NCBI RefSeq assembly: GCF_003460605.1
Contig: NZ_QTVN01000009.1
Coordinates: 14,778-78,777 of the forward strand
Origin: Ruminococcus sp. AF31-8BH
GTDB taxonomy: Bacteria > Bacillota > Clostridia > Lachnospirales > Lachnospiraceae
Direction: 5' to 3'
DNA length: 64,000 nucleotides
The number at the start of each line of letters is the position of its first letter. The stretch's first letter is position 1. A program made the position numbers and the translations under genes. The notes under the pieces were generated by a model. It worked only from the letters and a program-made list of their open reading frames with translations, was not told the origin of the DNA and did not search any database. Of this stretch, positions 25,931 through 34,082 are shown one piece after another.

Positions 25931-26042
25931 CGGTTAGCGGATCCTAATAAATAGGCGATGACGCTAACAAATGAAAGCTGATTGAAACAATCAGCAGTGG
26001 CGGTTAATGGATAAGAAGCATCCAGACAGATGATCCGCCGGA
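25931..26042 (+). promoter_or_regulatory. Structured feoA-feoB intergenic leader
   Basis: Several pairings are possible: GTTAGCG with CGCTAAC, GCTGATT with AATCAGC around GAAAC, and GCGGATC with GATCCGC at the two ends. The first two can coexist; the third competes with the first. It does not match the NiCo (czcD) riboswitch core as I know it. It may tune feoB translation. Confidence 0.35.
25933..25948. promoter_or_regulatory. RTTAG-N6-CTAAY operator-like site, copy 3
   Basis: GTTAGCGGATCCTAAT lies 27 bases after the second feoA and 137 bases before feoB. It suggests a second control point inside the operon. It overlaps the structured leader, so it could also be part of an RNA stem. Confidence 0.5.
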
Positions 26043-26085
26043 CAATTGAAGAAAGAAAATCTGGAAAGAAAGAGGAGGCATGAAA

Positions 26086-28239
26086 ATGTCGATTAAGATT
26101 GCACTTGCAGGTAACCCTAACTGCGGCAAGACCACATTATTCAATGCACTGACCGGCTCTAACCAGTTCGTTGGTAACTGGCCTGGTGTAACAGTAGAGA
26201 AAAAAGAAGGTAAACTGAAAGGCCACAAAGATGTAACAATCATGGACCTACCTGGAATCTATTCCCTTTCTCCATATACTCTGGAGGAGGTTGTAGCCAG
26301 AAATTACCTCATTAATGAGATGCCAGATGCGATCATCAACATCGTAGATGGTACAAACCTTGAGCGTAACCTGTATCTGTCCACACAGATCATGGAGCTT
26401 GGTATTCCGGTTGTTATGGCCATCAACATGATGGACCTGGTTCAGAAATCCGGAAACAAAATACATATTGATAAATTAAGCAAAAAGCTTGGCTGCGAAG
26501 TAGTTGAGATTTCCGCTCTTAAGGGAACCGGAATCATGAAAGCTGCTGAGAAAGCAATCAGCGCAGCACAGAGCAAAAAGAAAACCGTTCCGGTTCACGA
26601 GTTCGCACAGGATGTTGAGGACGCAATCAAATCTGTTGAGGACAAACTGACAGGAACTGTTGCAGACGCTCAGAAACGTTTCTTTGCAATCAAACTCATC
26701 GAGAAAGATGACAAGATCGTAGAGCAGATGAAGAGTGTTCCAGATGTATCCTACGAAGTAAAAGCTCTGGAAGACAAATTTGATGATGATACAGAGAGTA
26801 TTATCACAAACGAGCGTTATGTATACATCTCCTCCATTATCGGACAGTGCTATACAAAATCTTCTACAGGAAAGAAACTTACAACTTCTGATAAGATCGA
26901 CAGAATCGTAACCAACAGATGGTTAGCTCTTCCGATTTTCGCAGTTGTAATGTGGATTGTTTATTATGTATCTGTAAGTACAGTTGGTGGTTTCGTAACA
27001 GACTGGACAAACGATGTACTGTTCGGTGAGATCATTCCTCCGGCAATCGAGTCCGCTCTGGAAGCTGTACACTGCGCTGCATGGCTGCAGGGACTGATCC
27101 TTGACGGTATTGTTGCCGGTGTTGGTGCTGTACTTGGTTTCGTACCGCAGATGTTAGTTCTGTTCCTGTTCCTTGCATTCCTTGAGTCCTGCGGATACAT
27201 GGCTCGTGTTGCATTTATCATGGACAGAATCTTCCGTAAATTCGGTCTTTCCGGAAAATCCTTCATCCCAATGCTGATCGGTTCTGGATGCGGTGTTCCT
27301 GGAGTTATGGCTTCCCGTACAATCGAGAACGACCGTGACCGTAAAATGACAATCATGACCACAACATTTGTTCCTTGTGGTGCTAAGCTCCCGATCATCG
27401 CTATGATCGCTGGTGCATTCTTTGACAACAGTGGATGGGTATCCACAAGTGCTTACTTTGTTGGTATCGCAGCAATCATCTGCTCCGGTATCATCCTGAA
27501 GAAAACAAAAATGTTTGCTGGCGAGCCGGCACCATTCGTTATGGAGCTTCCGGCATATCACTGGCCGACAGTTGGAAACGTATTAAGAAGCGTTTGGGAG
27601 AGAGCATGGTCCTTCATCAAGAAAGCTGGTACCATCATTCTTCTATCCACCATCGTTCTTTGGTTCCTTATGGGATTCGGTTGGGAAGGCGGTTCCTTCG
27701 GAATGGTAGAAGAGCTGAACAACAGTATTCTTGCTAAGATCGGTTCTGCTATCGCATGGATCTTCACTCCACTTGGATGGACAAACGCCGGCGAAGGATG
27801 GAAGATGGCAGTTGCTGCTGTTTCCGGTCTTATCGCAAAAGAGAACGTCGTTGCTACATTCGGTATGCTCTTCGGATTTGCTGAGGTTGCAGAGGATGGA
27901 GCAGAGATCTGGGGAAATCTTGCAGCAGTTATGACTCCTGTTGCTGCTTATGGATTCCTTGTATTCAACCTTCTGTGTGCTCCTTGCTTCGCAGCTATGG
28001 GTGCGATCAAGAGAGAGATGAACAACGCTAAATGGTTCTGGTTCGCAATCGGATATCAGTGCGGTCTTGCTTATGTAGTTGCACTTTGCATCTATCAGAT
28101 TGGTACACTGCTTACAGGCGGCGGATTTGGACTGGGAACAGTTGTAGCATTTGTTCTGGTTGCAGCATTCCTGTACCTGCTCTTCAGACCATACAAAGAG
28201 AGCAACAGCTTAAAAGTAAATACAAAAAGTATTGCTTAA
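26086..28239 (+). CDS. feoB: Ferrous iron transporter B
   Basis: Membrane GTPase-linked ferrous iron importer. 717 residues from ATG 26086, preferred over ATG 26080 because GGAGG ends seven bases upstream of the former and only one before the latter. The N-terminal G domain has GNPNCGKT (9-16), DLPGIYS and NMMDL. Residues from about 280 form the channel part with the gate-type motifs GFVPQMLVLFLFLAFLESCGYMARVAF and the cysteine-containing GSGCGVPG. The C-terminus is complete. The operon ends at the terminator at 28264. Confidence 0.96.
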   Translation: MSIKIALAGNPNCGKTTLFNALTGSNQFVGNWPGVTVEKKEGKLKGHKDVTIMDLPGIYSLSPYTLEEVVARNYLINEMPDAIINIVDGTNLERNLYLSTQIMELGIPVVMAINMMDLVQKSGNKIHIDKLSKKLGCEVVEISALKGTGIMKAAEKAISAAQSKKKTVPVHEFAQDVEDAIKSVEDKLTGTVADAQKRFFAIKLIEKDDKIVEQMKSVPDVSYEVKALEDKFDDDTESIITNERYVYISSIIGQCYTKSSTGKKLTTSDKIDRIVTNRWLALPIFAVVMWIVYYVSVSTVGGFVTDWTNDVLFGEIIPPAIESALEAVHCAAWLQGLILDGIVAGVGAVLGFVPQMLVLFLFLAFLESCGYMARVAFIMDRIFRKFGLSGKSFIPMLIGSGCGVPGVMASRTIENDRDRKMTIMTTTFVPCGAKLPIIAMIAGAFFDNSGWVSTSAYFVGIAAIICSGIILKKTKMFAGEPAPFVMELPAYHWPTVGNVLRSVWERAWSFIKKAGTIILLSTIVLWFLMGFGWEGGSFGMVEELNNSILAKIGSAIAWIFTPLGWTNAGEGWKMAVAAVSGLIAKENVVATFGMLFGFAEVAEDGAEIWGNLAAVMTPVAAYGFLVFNLLCAPCFAAMGAIKREMNNAKWFWFAIGYQCGLAYVVALCIYQIGTLLTGGGFGLGTVVAFVLVAAFLYLLFRPYKESNSLKVNTKSIA

Positions 28240-28263
28240 GCAAAAGGTCTTGTAAAAATATTT

Positions 28264-28300
28264 CAGCCTGTATCCTTTAAAGATACAGGCTGGAATTTTT
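28264..28300 (+). terminator. Terminator of feo operon
   Basis: CAGCCTGTATC and GATACAGGCTG form a perfect 11-bp stem, followed by GAATTTTT. Confidence 0.85.
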
Positions 28301-28347
28301 ATATAAGGAGAAATGGAAAATCGTATTTCTTTTTATATAAGAATTCC
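28292..28347. repeat. Inverted repeat upstream of Fur-like gene
   Basis: GGAATTTTTATATAA (28292-28306) and TTATATAAGAATTCC (28333-28347) pair with one mismatch. It lies between the feo terminator and the Fur-like gene and contains possible -10 elements, so it may be an autoregulatory region. Confidence 0.45.
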
Positions 28348-28391
28348 AGAATAACAAACAATCAAAAGTTCAGAAAAAGGATGGCGATAAA

Positions 28392-28865
28392 ATGATGGAA
28401 AAAGCAGTAGGAGAAAAAGCATATCAGAACAATGAAGCATATGAGCGCACACAGATGCAAAAAGATATGATCATAGAACGATTGCGCGAGCAGGGCTGCC
28501 GGATTACCAGACAGCGCCAGCTGATCCTGGACATTATTCTGGCAGAAGAATGCTCCTGCTGTAAGGAGATTTATTACAAGGTGCAGGAAAAGGATAAGAA
28601 CATTGGTCCTGCAACCATTTACCGCATGGTAAATATGCTGGAGCGTATTGGCGCGATCAGCCGCAAAAATATGTACCGGATATCCGGCTGCGAAGCCTGC
28701 TGTCAGGCAAATGGCTGCACAGTAAGGCTGAGTGATGATACAGTCTGTAAGTTACCTTCTGAAGTCTGGAAACAGGTAGTAAAGGCGGGACTTAAAAATA
28801 TGGGCTATATCGGAGATCAGGATATTGAAAGTATTGAGATGACAATGTCGAATTGCCAGGTATAA
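28392..28865 (+). CDS. Short Fur-family regulator
   Basis: 157 residues. Residues 25-100 match the Fur winged helix (ITRQRQLILDIILAEECSCCKEIYYKV, IGPATIYRMVNMLERIGAI). The usual Fur regulatory half with its HHDH and paired CxxC zinc site is missing; instead there is a short Cys-rich segment (CEACCQANGC) and an unfamiliar tail. It can probably bind DNA, but metal sensing must differ from ordinary Fur. AAAGGATG precedes the start; two ATGs stand in tandem. It is followed by a DtxR-type gene on the same strand. Confidence 0.8.
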   Translation: MMEKAVGEKAYQNNEAYERTQMQKDMIIERLREQGCRITRQRQLILDIILAEECSCCKEIYYKVQEKDKNIGPATIYRMVNMLERIGAISRKNMYRISGCEACCQANGCTVRLSDDTVCKLPSEVWKQVVKAGLKNMGYIGDQDIESIEMTMSNCQV

Positions 28866-28965
28866 AGCTGTCTGCAATGAAACGGACAGGCAAATGCCGA
28901 CTAGGGATCGGGATACGTCAGTATTGTGAGCCGAGGCCCAAAAGAAAGGCGGAGGTGGAGCAATC

Positions 28966-29373
28966 ATGTGGTGTATGAAAAAAGAGGGAATGAAGGAGTC
29001 CAGGGAGGATTATCTGGAAACAATTCTGGTGCTGAACCGGAAATCACCGGACGATGTCAGACCTGTGGATGTGGCAAATCATCTGGGAATCACCAAGCCC
29101 AGCGTGACAAGGGCCATGACAGAGCTGGAAAAGGAGGGGCATATCAGAAGAAACGAAAAAGGACGTCTGCTTCTTACGGAGTCAGGCCGTGAAATTGCAG
29201 AAAAGGTGTATGAAAAGCATTGCGTGATCACACAGCTTTTTTCCAGATGTGCCAATGTATCTGAGGAAACCGCGGAGTCTGATGCGTGCAAAGTAGAGCA
29301 CGTGATCAGCGAGGAAACCTTTCAGGGAATTAAGAGTTATCTGAACGCCATGCCGAAAAGCGTCGAAAATTAG
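28966..29373 (+). CDS. DtxR/IdeR-family metal-dependent repressor
   Basis: 135-residue two-domain form without the C-terminal SH3 domain. Residues 11-75 are the winged helix (SREDYLETILVL, ITKPSVTRAMTELEKEGHI). Likely metal ligands are D15 and E18, H85 in YEKHC, and C108, E111 and H112 in DACKVEHVIS. The Cys-x2-Glu-His set matches iron-sensing DtxR/IdeR, whereas D15 looks like manganese-sensing MntR. GGAGGTGG lies eight bases before ATG 28966. It is the best candidate to bind the RTTAG-N6-CTAAY sites around it. Confidence 0.88.
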   Translation: MWCMKKEGMKESREDYLETILVLNRKSPDDVRPVDVANHLGITKPSVTRAMTELEKEGHIRRNEKGRLLLTESGREIAEKVYEKHCVITQLFSRCANVSEETAESDACKVEHVISEETFQGIKSYLNAMPKSVEN

Positions 29374-29614
29374 GGTATGGTTGAAAGATGCTTTTTATAA
29401 GATGCGCAGACGATTACAAGCGAGGGTTTAATTATACAATATAGACAAAGTGCACAAAGGTAACAAACGTTAGTTGTATAAAACATGGAAAATAATTGAG
29501 AAAGTTTTTCAACAAACAAAAAACCACTGGAAATTGAAAAAAAACTGATATATAATACGAGAAATCGAAAACAAGTAGATAAAAATAAATGTTCTTAAGA
29601 GGAGGAATTTAATC

Positions 29615-29938
29615 ATGGCAAGTTTTAAATGGGACAAAACAGGACTTTTTGCAGCAGGTGTTTTATTCGGAACTGCTGGTATCAAGCTCCTTTCCAGCAA
29701 AGATGCAAAGAAAGTTTACACAGAGTGCACAGCTGCTGTTTTAAGAGCAAAGGACTGCGTAATGAAGACGGTTACAACTGTTCAGGAGAATGCAGGTGAC
29801 ATCTATGCAGATGCACAGCAGATCAACGAGGACAGAAAGGCAGCAGAGGAGCCATTCGAGGATGAGGCTTCCGAGGGCGAGACTGAGTTCAAGGAGACTG
29901 AAGACGAGGCACAGACAACAGAGGAAGCTGCTGAGTAA
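29615..29938 (+). CDS. DUF6110-like small protein next to P-type ATPase
   Basis: 107 residues: an N-terminal hydrophobic segment (about 7-25, GLFAAGVLFGTAGIKLL), a middle conserved part (KKVYTECTAAVLRAKDCVMKTV is split by two Cys) and a very acidic tail from residue 75 on. The family regularly precedes heavy-metal P-type ATPases in Clostridia, as here. The acidic tail could collect metal ions, but this is speculation. AGGAGG precedes ATG 29615. The preceding 240 bases contain a TATAAT at about 29552 and no clear operator. Confidence 0.7.
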   Translation: MASFKWDKTGLFAAGVLFGTAGIKLLSSKDAKKVYTECTAAVLRAKDCVMKTVTTVQENAGDIYADAQQINEDRKAAEEPFEDEASEGETEFKETEDEAQTTEEAAE

Positions 29939-29965
29939 TTTGTCTATCAAACAGATGCATACCGG

Positions 29966-29991
29966 GGACTGCCGTATTTTTACGACAGTCC
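29966..29991 (+). terminator. Hairpin between DUF6110 gene and ATPase
   Basis: GGACTGCCGTA pairs with TACGACAGTCC (one mismatch), then TCTTGCTTT. Probably a partial terminator lowering ATPase expression. Confidence 0.55.
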
Positions 29992-30018
29992 TCTTGCTTT
30001 GAAAAGTAGGTGAACATA

Positions 30019-32103
30019 TTGAAATTTACGATTAAACATGAGAAGAAAGGACGTATCAGGGTCCATCTTTTTCAGAAATATATGAATTACAATCAGGCAG
30101 ACACCCTTCAGTATTATCTGGAGAATCTGTCCGGTGTAAAGAAAGCACAGGTATTTAACCGTACCTGTGACGCATTGATTTATTATACAGGAGACAGAAA
30201 TGAGCTTTTGAAATCCATTCAGGCATTTGGATACACAAGAGTTTCTGTTCCGGTACAGGTTCTGGAGAATTCCGGAAGAGCATTAAATGAGACATACAAG
30301 GAGAAACTGGTAGATAAGATTCTTTTCCATTATGGAAGAAAGCTTCTTCTGCCGTATCCATGGTCTGCAATTTACACCACTGCAATGTCAGTGAAATACA
30401 TCTGGCTTGGAATTAAGACCCTCTGGAAACGGAAAATCGAAGTTCCGGTACTGGATGCAACAGCCATTGGCGTATCCATTTTCCGCGGCGACTTCTCCAC
30501 TGCAGGTTCTGTTATGTTCCTGCTTGGAATCGGCGAACTGCTTGAGGAGTGGACACACAAGAAATCTGTGGATGACCTTGCACGCACTATGTCCCTGAAT
30601 ACAGGCAAGGTATGGCTGCGCAGCGAAGGCACAGAGGTTCTTGTGGACGCAGACAAGATCCAGACTGGCGACATGGTTGTGGTACATATGGGAAATGTGA
30701 TCCCATTTGATGGTGTGATCGCAGAAGGCGAGGCAATGGTCAATCAGGCCTCTCTCACTGGCGAATCCGTTCCGGTAAGAAAAGTGGAAGGAAATTCCGT
30801 ATACGCAGGTACTGTAGTAGAAGAGGGCGAAGCTGTCCTTACTGTAAAAGCAGTAGGCGGAGCAAGCCGTTATGAGAAGATTGCAGCGATGATCGAAGAT
30901 ACTGAGAAGCTGAAATCCGGTCTTGAGAGCAAGGCAGAGCACCTGGCAGACAGACTGGTTCCGTACACACTTGGCGGCACTGCTTTAACTTATCTTCTTA
31001 CTAGAAATGTAACCAAGGCAGTTTCCGTACTGATGGTTGACTTTTCCTGTGCACTGAAGCTGGCGATGCCGGTTTCCGTACTTTCCGCGATCCGCGAGGC
31101 CGGAGAATATAAGATCACTGTTAAGGGCGGTAAGTTCCTGGAGGCAATCGCTGACGCAGATACCATCGTATTTGACAAGACTGGTACTCTTACAAAGGCA
31201 GAGCCTACTGTAGCGAAGGTGGTTTCATTTGATGGAAAGAGCGAGGATGAGCTTCTTCGAATTGCAGCCTGCCTGGAGGAACATTTCCCTCACTCTATGG
31301 CAAAAGCTGTTGTAGATGCGGCAAAAGAGAGAAAGCTGGACCATGAGGAAATGCACTCCAAAGTAGAATACATTGTAGCGCATGGTATTTCTACAACCAT
31401 CGAGGGCAAGAAGGTCATTATCGGAAGCTCCCACTTTGTATTTGAAGATGAGAAGTGCACCATTCCGGAAGGCATGGAAGAGCAGTTTAAGAATCTGCCA
31501 AATGAGTATTCCCATCTGTATCTTGCAATTGAAGGCAGTCTTGCTGCAGTCATCTGCATCGAGGATCCTCTTCGTGAGGAAGCACCGGCTGTGGTAAAAG
31601 CACTGAAAAAAGCCGGCTTTACCAAGGTTGTTATGATGACCGGAGACAGTGAGCGTACAGCCAAAGCTGTTGCTGCAAAAGTTGGCGTTGACGAGTATTA
31701 TTCTGAGGTTCTTCCTGAGGATAAGGCAAGCTTTGTAGAAAAAGAGAAGGCAAAAGGCCGTAAGGTTGTGATGCTTGGTGATGGAATTAACGATTCTCCT
31801 GCACTTTCCGCAGCTGATGCAGGTATTGCGGTAAGCGAAGGTGCTGAAATTGCAAGAGAAATCGCAGATATTACCATCGGTGCAGACAACCTGGAAGGCA
31901 TCGTAGTTCTGAAGAATATCAGTGATGCACTGATGAAGCGTATTCATAATAACTACAGAACTATCGTAGGATTTAACACAGGTCTGATTCTGCTTGGCGT
32001 TGCCGGAATCCTGCAGCCGACTACATCCGCACTGCTTCACAATACCTCTACACTGCTGATCGGTATGAACAGCATGAAGAATCTGGTGACAGAAGACATC
32101 TGA
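30019..32103 (+). CDS. P1B-type heavy-metal ATPase with FSC membrane motif
   Basis: Pumps a transition metal across the membrane. 694 residues from TTG 30019, preferred because AGTAGGTGA ends seven bases upstream; GTG 30010 is the alternative. Residues 1-80 are a degenerate HMA-like domain without a CxxC. The actuator loop has SLTGESVPVRK, the phosphorylation motif is DKTGTLT (Asp about 386), then MMTGDSERTAKAVA and GDGINDSPAL. The ion-binding helix reads FSCALKLAMP where most P1B pumps have CPC, SPC or TPC: the proline before the Cys is replaced by Ser. The DUF6110 gene precedes it and iron genes flank it, which suggests iron or manganese. Confidence 0.9.
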   Translation: MKFTIKHEKKGRIRVHLFQKYMNYNQADTLQYYLENLSGVKKAQVFNRTCDALIYYTGDRNELLKSIQAFGYTRVSVPVQVLENSGRALNETYKEKLVDKILFHYGRKLLLPYPWSAIYTTAMSVKYIWLGIKTLWKRKIEVPVLDATAIGVSIFRGDFSTAGSVMFLLGIGELLEEWTHKKSVDDLARTMSLNTGKVWLRSEGTEVLVDADKIQTGDMVVVHMGNVIPFDGVIAEGEAMVNQASLTGESVPVRKVEGNSVYAGTVVEEGEAVLTVKAVGGASRYEKIAAMIEDTEKLKSGLESKAEHLADRLVPYTLGGTALTYLLTRNVTKAVSVLMVDFSCALKLAMPVSVLSAIREAGEYKITVKGGKFLEAIADADTIVFDKTGTLTKAEPTVAKVVSFDGKSEDELLRIAACLEEHFPHSMAKAVVDAAKERKLDHEEMHSKVEYIVAHGISTTIEGKKVIIGSSHFVFEDEKCTIPEGMEEQFKNLPNEYSHLYLAIEGSLAAVICIEDPLREEAPAVVKALKKAGFTKVVMMTGDSERTAKAVAAKVGVDEYYSEVLPEDKASFVEKEKAKGRKVVMLGDGINDSPALSAADAGIAVSEGAEIAREIADITIGADNLEGIVVLKNISDALMKRIHNNYRTIVGFNTGLILLGVAGILQPTTSALLHNTSTLLIGMNSMKNLVTEDI

Positions 32104-32147
32104 TCTTTTTGCAGGATGTCGCTCAACTGGTTTAGTCAGGACCTATT

Positions 32148-32188
32148 AGAGAGTTAATGAGACTATTTTTCATTAGCTCTCTTTTTTT
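32148..32188 (+). terminator. Terminator of P-type ATPase gene
   Basis: AGAGAGTTAATGA pairs with TCATTAGCTCTCT (one mismatch), followed by seven T. Confidence 0.85.
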
Positions 32189-32198
32189 ATTTTGCTAC

Positions 32199-32227
32199 TT
32201 GACAGCAGTAAAGGATTAGGTTAAACT
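32199..32227 (+). promoter_or_regulatory. Promoter of DUF2325-DUF3793-flavodoxin unit
   Basis: TTGACA (32199-32204), 17 bases, TAAACT (32222-32227). It starts a 367-base gene-free stretch that holds three operator-like sites; the leader before the first gene is about 240 bases. Confidence 0.75.
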
Positions 32228-32230
32228 AAC
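32215..32230. promoter_or_regulatory. RTTAG-N6-CTAAY operator-like site, copy 4
   Basis: ATTAGGTTAAACTAAC covers the -10. The 19 bases from 32216 also match 15 of 19 positions of the DtxR consensus TTAGGTTAGCCTAACCTAA. Confidence 0.75.
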
Positions 32231-32239
32231 ATCATAAAA

Positions 32240-32255
32240 GTTAGCACTTGCTAAC
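32240..32255. promoter_or_regulatory. RTTAG-N6-CTAAY operator-like site, copy 5
   Basis: GTTAGCACTTGCTAAC, with arms that extend to AAGTTAGC / GCTAACTAA. It lies just downstream of the predicted transcription start. Confidence 0.75.
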
Positions 32256-32361
32256 TAAAGCGTATAAACCTGAAACCCGCAGGATATCCTGTGGCGAATA
32301 CATGAGTGTAACCGTAAAATATAGAGATAGAAGTGAAAACTTCTAATTTTTTTAAGAAAGG

Positions 32362-32377
32362 GTTAGAATAAGCTAAC
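32362..32377. promoter_or_regulatory. RTTAG-N6-CTAAY operator-like site, copy 6
   Basis: GTTAGAATAAGCTAAC, 122 bases downstream of copy 5 and 94 bases before the first start codon. A roadblock or loop with the upstream sites is possible. Confidence 0.7.
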
Positions 32378-32470
32378 AAAAATAAGAGATAAGAAACATA
32401 AGGGGAATAAGAATCCTGTAATTGGAAATGCTTATCATAAATGCTTAAAAACCCGGAAAGGACAGTTCAC

Positions 32471-32758
32471 ATGAGTATTGTAATTATTGGCGGCAACGAG
32501 AGAATGGTGTGTCAGTACACGGATATCTGCAAAGATTATGGCTATAAAGCAAAAGTTTTTCCAAAGGAGAATGGCGCAATCCGCAAGAAGATTGGATGTC
32601 CGGATCTGATGGTGCTTTTTACCAACACCGTGTCTCATAAAATGGTCATCAGTGCTTCCCAGGAAGCTAAGAAAAATAACATCCCGGTAGCACGTGTTCA
32701 TACCAGCAGCGCAAGTGCTTTAAAATGCGCTCTTGATGAGCACTGTGTAATGGCATAA
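32471..32758 (+). CDS. DUF2325 family protein
   Basis: 95 residues from ATG 32471, which follows GGAAAGGA; an in-frame ATG at 32441 has no ribosome site. It shows the Rossmann-like start MSIVIIGGNERM, a middle KKIGCPDLMVLFTNTVSHKM and the end IPVARVHTSSASALK. Proteins of this family are often iron-limitation or metal-linked in Clostridia, but no activity is known to me. It is the first gene after three operator-like sites and is followed after ten bases by DUF3793. Confidence 0.85.
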   Translation: MSIVIIGGNERMVCQYTDICKDYGYKAKVFPKENGAIRKKIGCPDLMVLFTNTVSHKMVISASQEAKKNNIPVARVHTSSASALKCALDEHCVMA

Positions 32759-32768
32759 GGAGGCCGTC

Positions 32769-33320
32769 ATGATCGAGAAATGTCTCATTGAGCATTGTGC
32801 TCCAACTCTTGCTTCCCTGAAAGCTGCAAATCTTTTTAATGCGTGCTGTGAAGAGGGAGAAAATATTGATCTTCAGCTTGTCATCTGGAACCAGATGATG
32901 AATCCAAAAGGAGTAAAGCTGATGGCTCTTCGCAAATGGAAGAATCACGCACTAATCTACGTATACCGTGAAAAAAGGCTGGCAGAGAATCTGAAGCGCC
33001 CGGGCGTAGCCAGATTTCTGAAAAAATATGGTTACCAAAACGGGGAGCCGGATCAGTGCCTTGCACTTTTGAGAAAGCGCTTTGAAGCAGCACAGGGCTT
33101 TCCTCATGAGATTGGGATTTTTCTTGATTATCCACTTGGAGATGTGATTGGTTTTATCCAGAACGGCGGACAGAATTATAAATGTTCCGGCTGCTGGAAA
33201 GTTTACTGCAATGAATGTGAAGCATTGAAAATGTTTCAGAAGTATCATAAATGCCGGGAAGTTTACCGAAATTTATGGGAAAAAGGCAGGAGTGTTCTGC
33301 AGCTGACAGTGGCTGCTTAA
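32769..33320 (+). CDS. DUF3793 family protein
   Basis: 183 residues, soluble. The family is typically found beside flavodoxin genes in anaerobic Firmicutes and has no established function. Features are the start EKCLIEHCAPTLASLKAANLF, a central LIYVYREKRLAENL segment, GFPHEIGIFLDYPLGDVIGFI and a Cys-rich end (CSGCWKVYCNECEALKMF), which could bind a metal or cluster. AAGGAGG precedes ATG 32769. It belongs to the same transcript as DUF2325 and flavodoxin. Confidence 0.85.
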   Translation: MIEKCLIEHCAPTLASLKAANLFNACCEEGENIDLQLVIWNQMMNPKGVKLMALRKWKNHALIYVYREKRLAENLKRPGVARFLKKYGYQNGEPDQCLALLRKRFEAAQGFPHEIGIFLDYPLGDVIGFIQNGGQNYKCSGCWKVYCNECEALKMFQKYHKCREVYRNLWEKGRSVLQLTVAA

Positions 33321-33413
33321 CATACATAAAGAGTCGGCGATGGGAAATGAATACAAGAAAGTTTTCGGGGGCTGGCAACAAAATTATTAAGAAGAAAGAG
33401 GTAGAATGAAGTC

Positions 33414-33836
33414 ATGAGTAAAGTAGCAGTTGTATATTGGAGCGGAACCGGTAATACAGAGGCAATGGCAAATAAAGTAGCAGAGGGTGCTAAGGCTGCT
33501 GGAGCAGAAGTAGAAGTAATCAGCGCTGACGATTTTGACGGAACAGATATCAGTGGTTTTGATGGCGTAGCTTTCGGATGCCCTGCAATGGGAGATGAGG
33601 AGCTTGAGGATTCCGTATTCCAGCCAGTATTTGAAGCATGTGAGGCAAAGCTTGCAGGCAAAAAAGTAGCACTTTTTGGTTCCTATGGCTGGGGAGACGG
33701 CGAGTGGATGCGCAGCTGGGAAGAGAAATGCCAGAACGATGGCGTTGCACTTGCTGTTGACAGCGTGATCTGCAACGAGGATCCGGATGATGAAGCTCAG
33801 GCTGCATGCATCGAGCTTGGAAAAGCAATCTGCTAA
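33414..33836 (+). CDS. Short-chain flavodoxin
   Basis: FMN electron carrier that can replace ferredoxin when iron is short. 140 residues. The phosphate-binding loop is WSGTGNTEAM (residues 9-18), the FMN-flanking loops are FGCPAMGDEELED and SYGWGDGEWM, and the fold ends normally. Its place behind DUF2325 and DUF3793 under iron-type operators fits an iron-sparing role. The ribosome site is AAAGAGGTAG. A strong terminator follows at 33890. Confidence 0.93.
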   Translation: MSKVAVVYWSGTGNTEAMANKVAEGAKAAGAEVEVISADDFDGTDISGFDGVAFGCPAMGDEELEDSVFQPVFEACEAKLAGKKVALFGSYGWGDGEWMRSWEEKCQNDGVALAVDSVICNEDPDDEAQAACIELGKAIC

Positions 33837-33889
33837 TTGTTTTATAAAGAACATAAGTATATTGAAGAATATAAAATAAGAGCATAAGG

Positions 33890-33937
33890 AAACCTCCGTC
33901 CCGGCGTACCGCGAAATGCCTGGGAGGGAGGTTTTTT
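33890..33937 (+). terminator. Terminator of flavodoxin unit
   Basis: AAACCTCC(GTCCC) pairs with GGGA(GG)GAGGTTT, ending in six T. Confidence 0.8.
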
Positions 33938-34082
33938 AGTGCGTAAAAATCCCCCGGAAAACAAAAAATTCCCCCTCTTTTCAAAGAATGGAAGATAGAG
34001 TAAGATGGTACCAGAGATAGTGATACCTTTGTGTATAAGTAGGTTTTGGGACAATATTTTAGTTCATAAAGGAGAATAAAAA

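Noticed and set aside
25931..26042. NiCo/czcD-type (iron-sensing) riboswitch before feoB
   Set aside because: The conserved core of that class as I know it is not present, although the region can fold.
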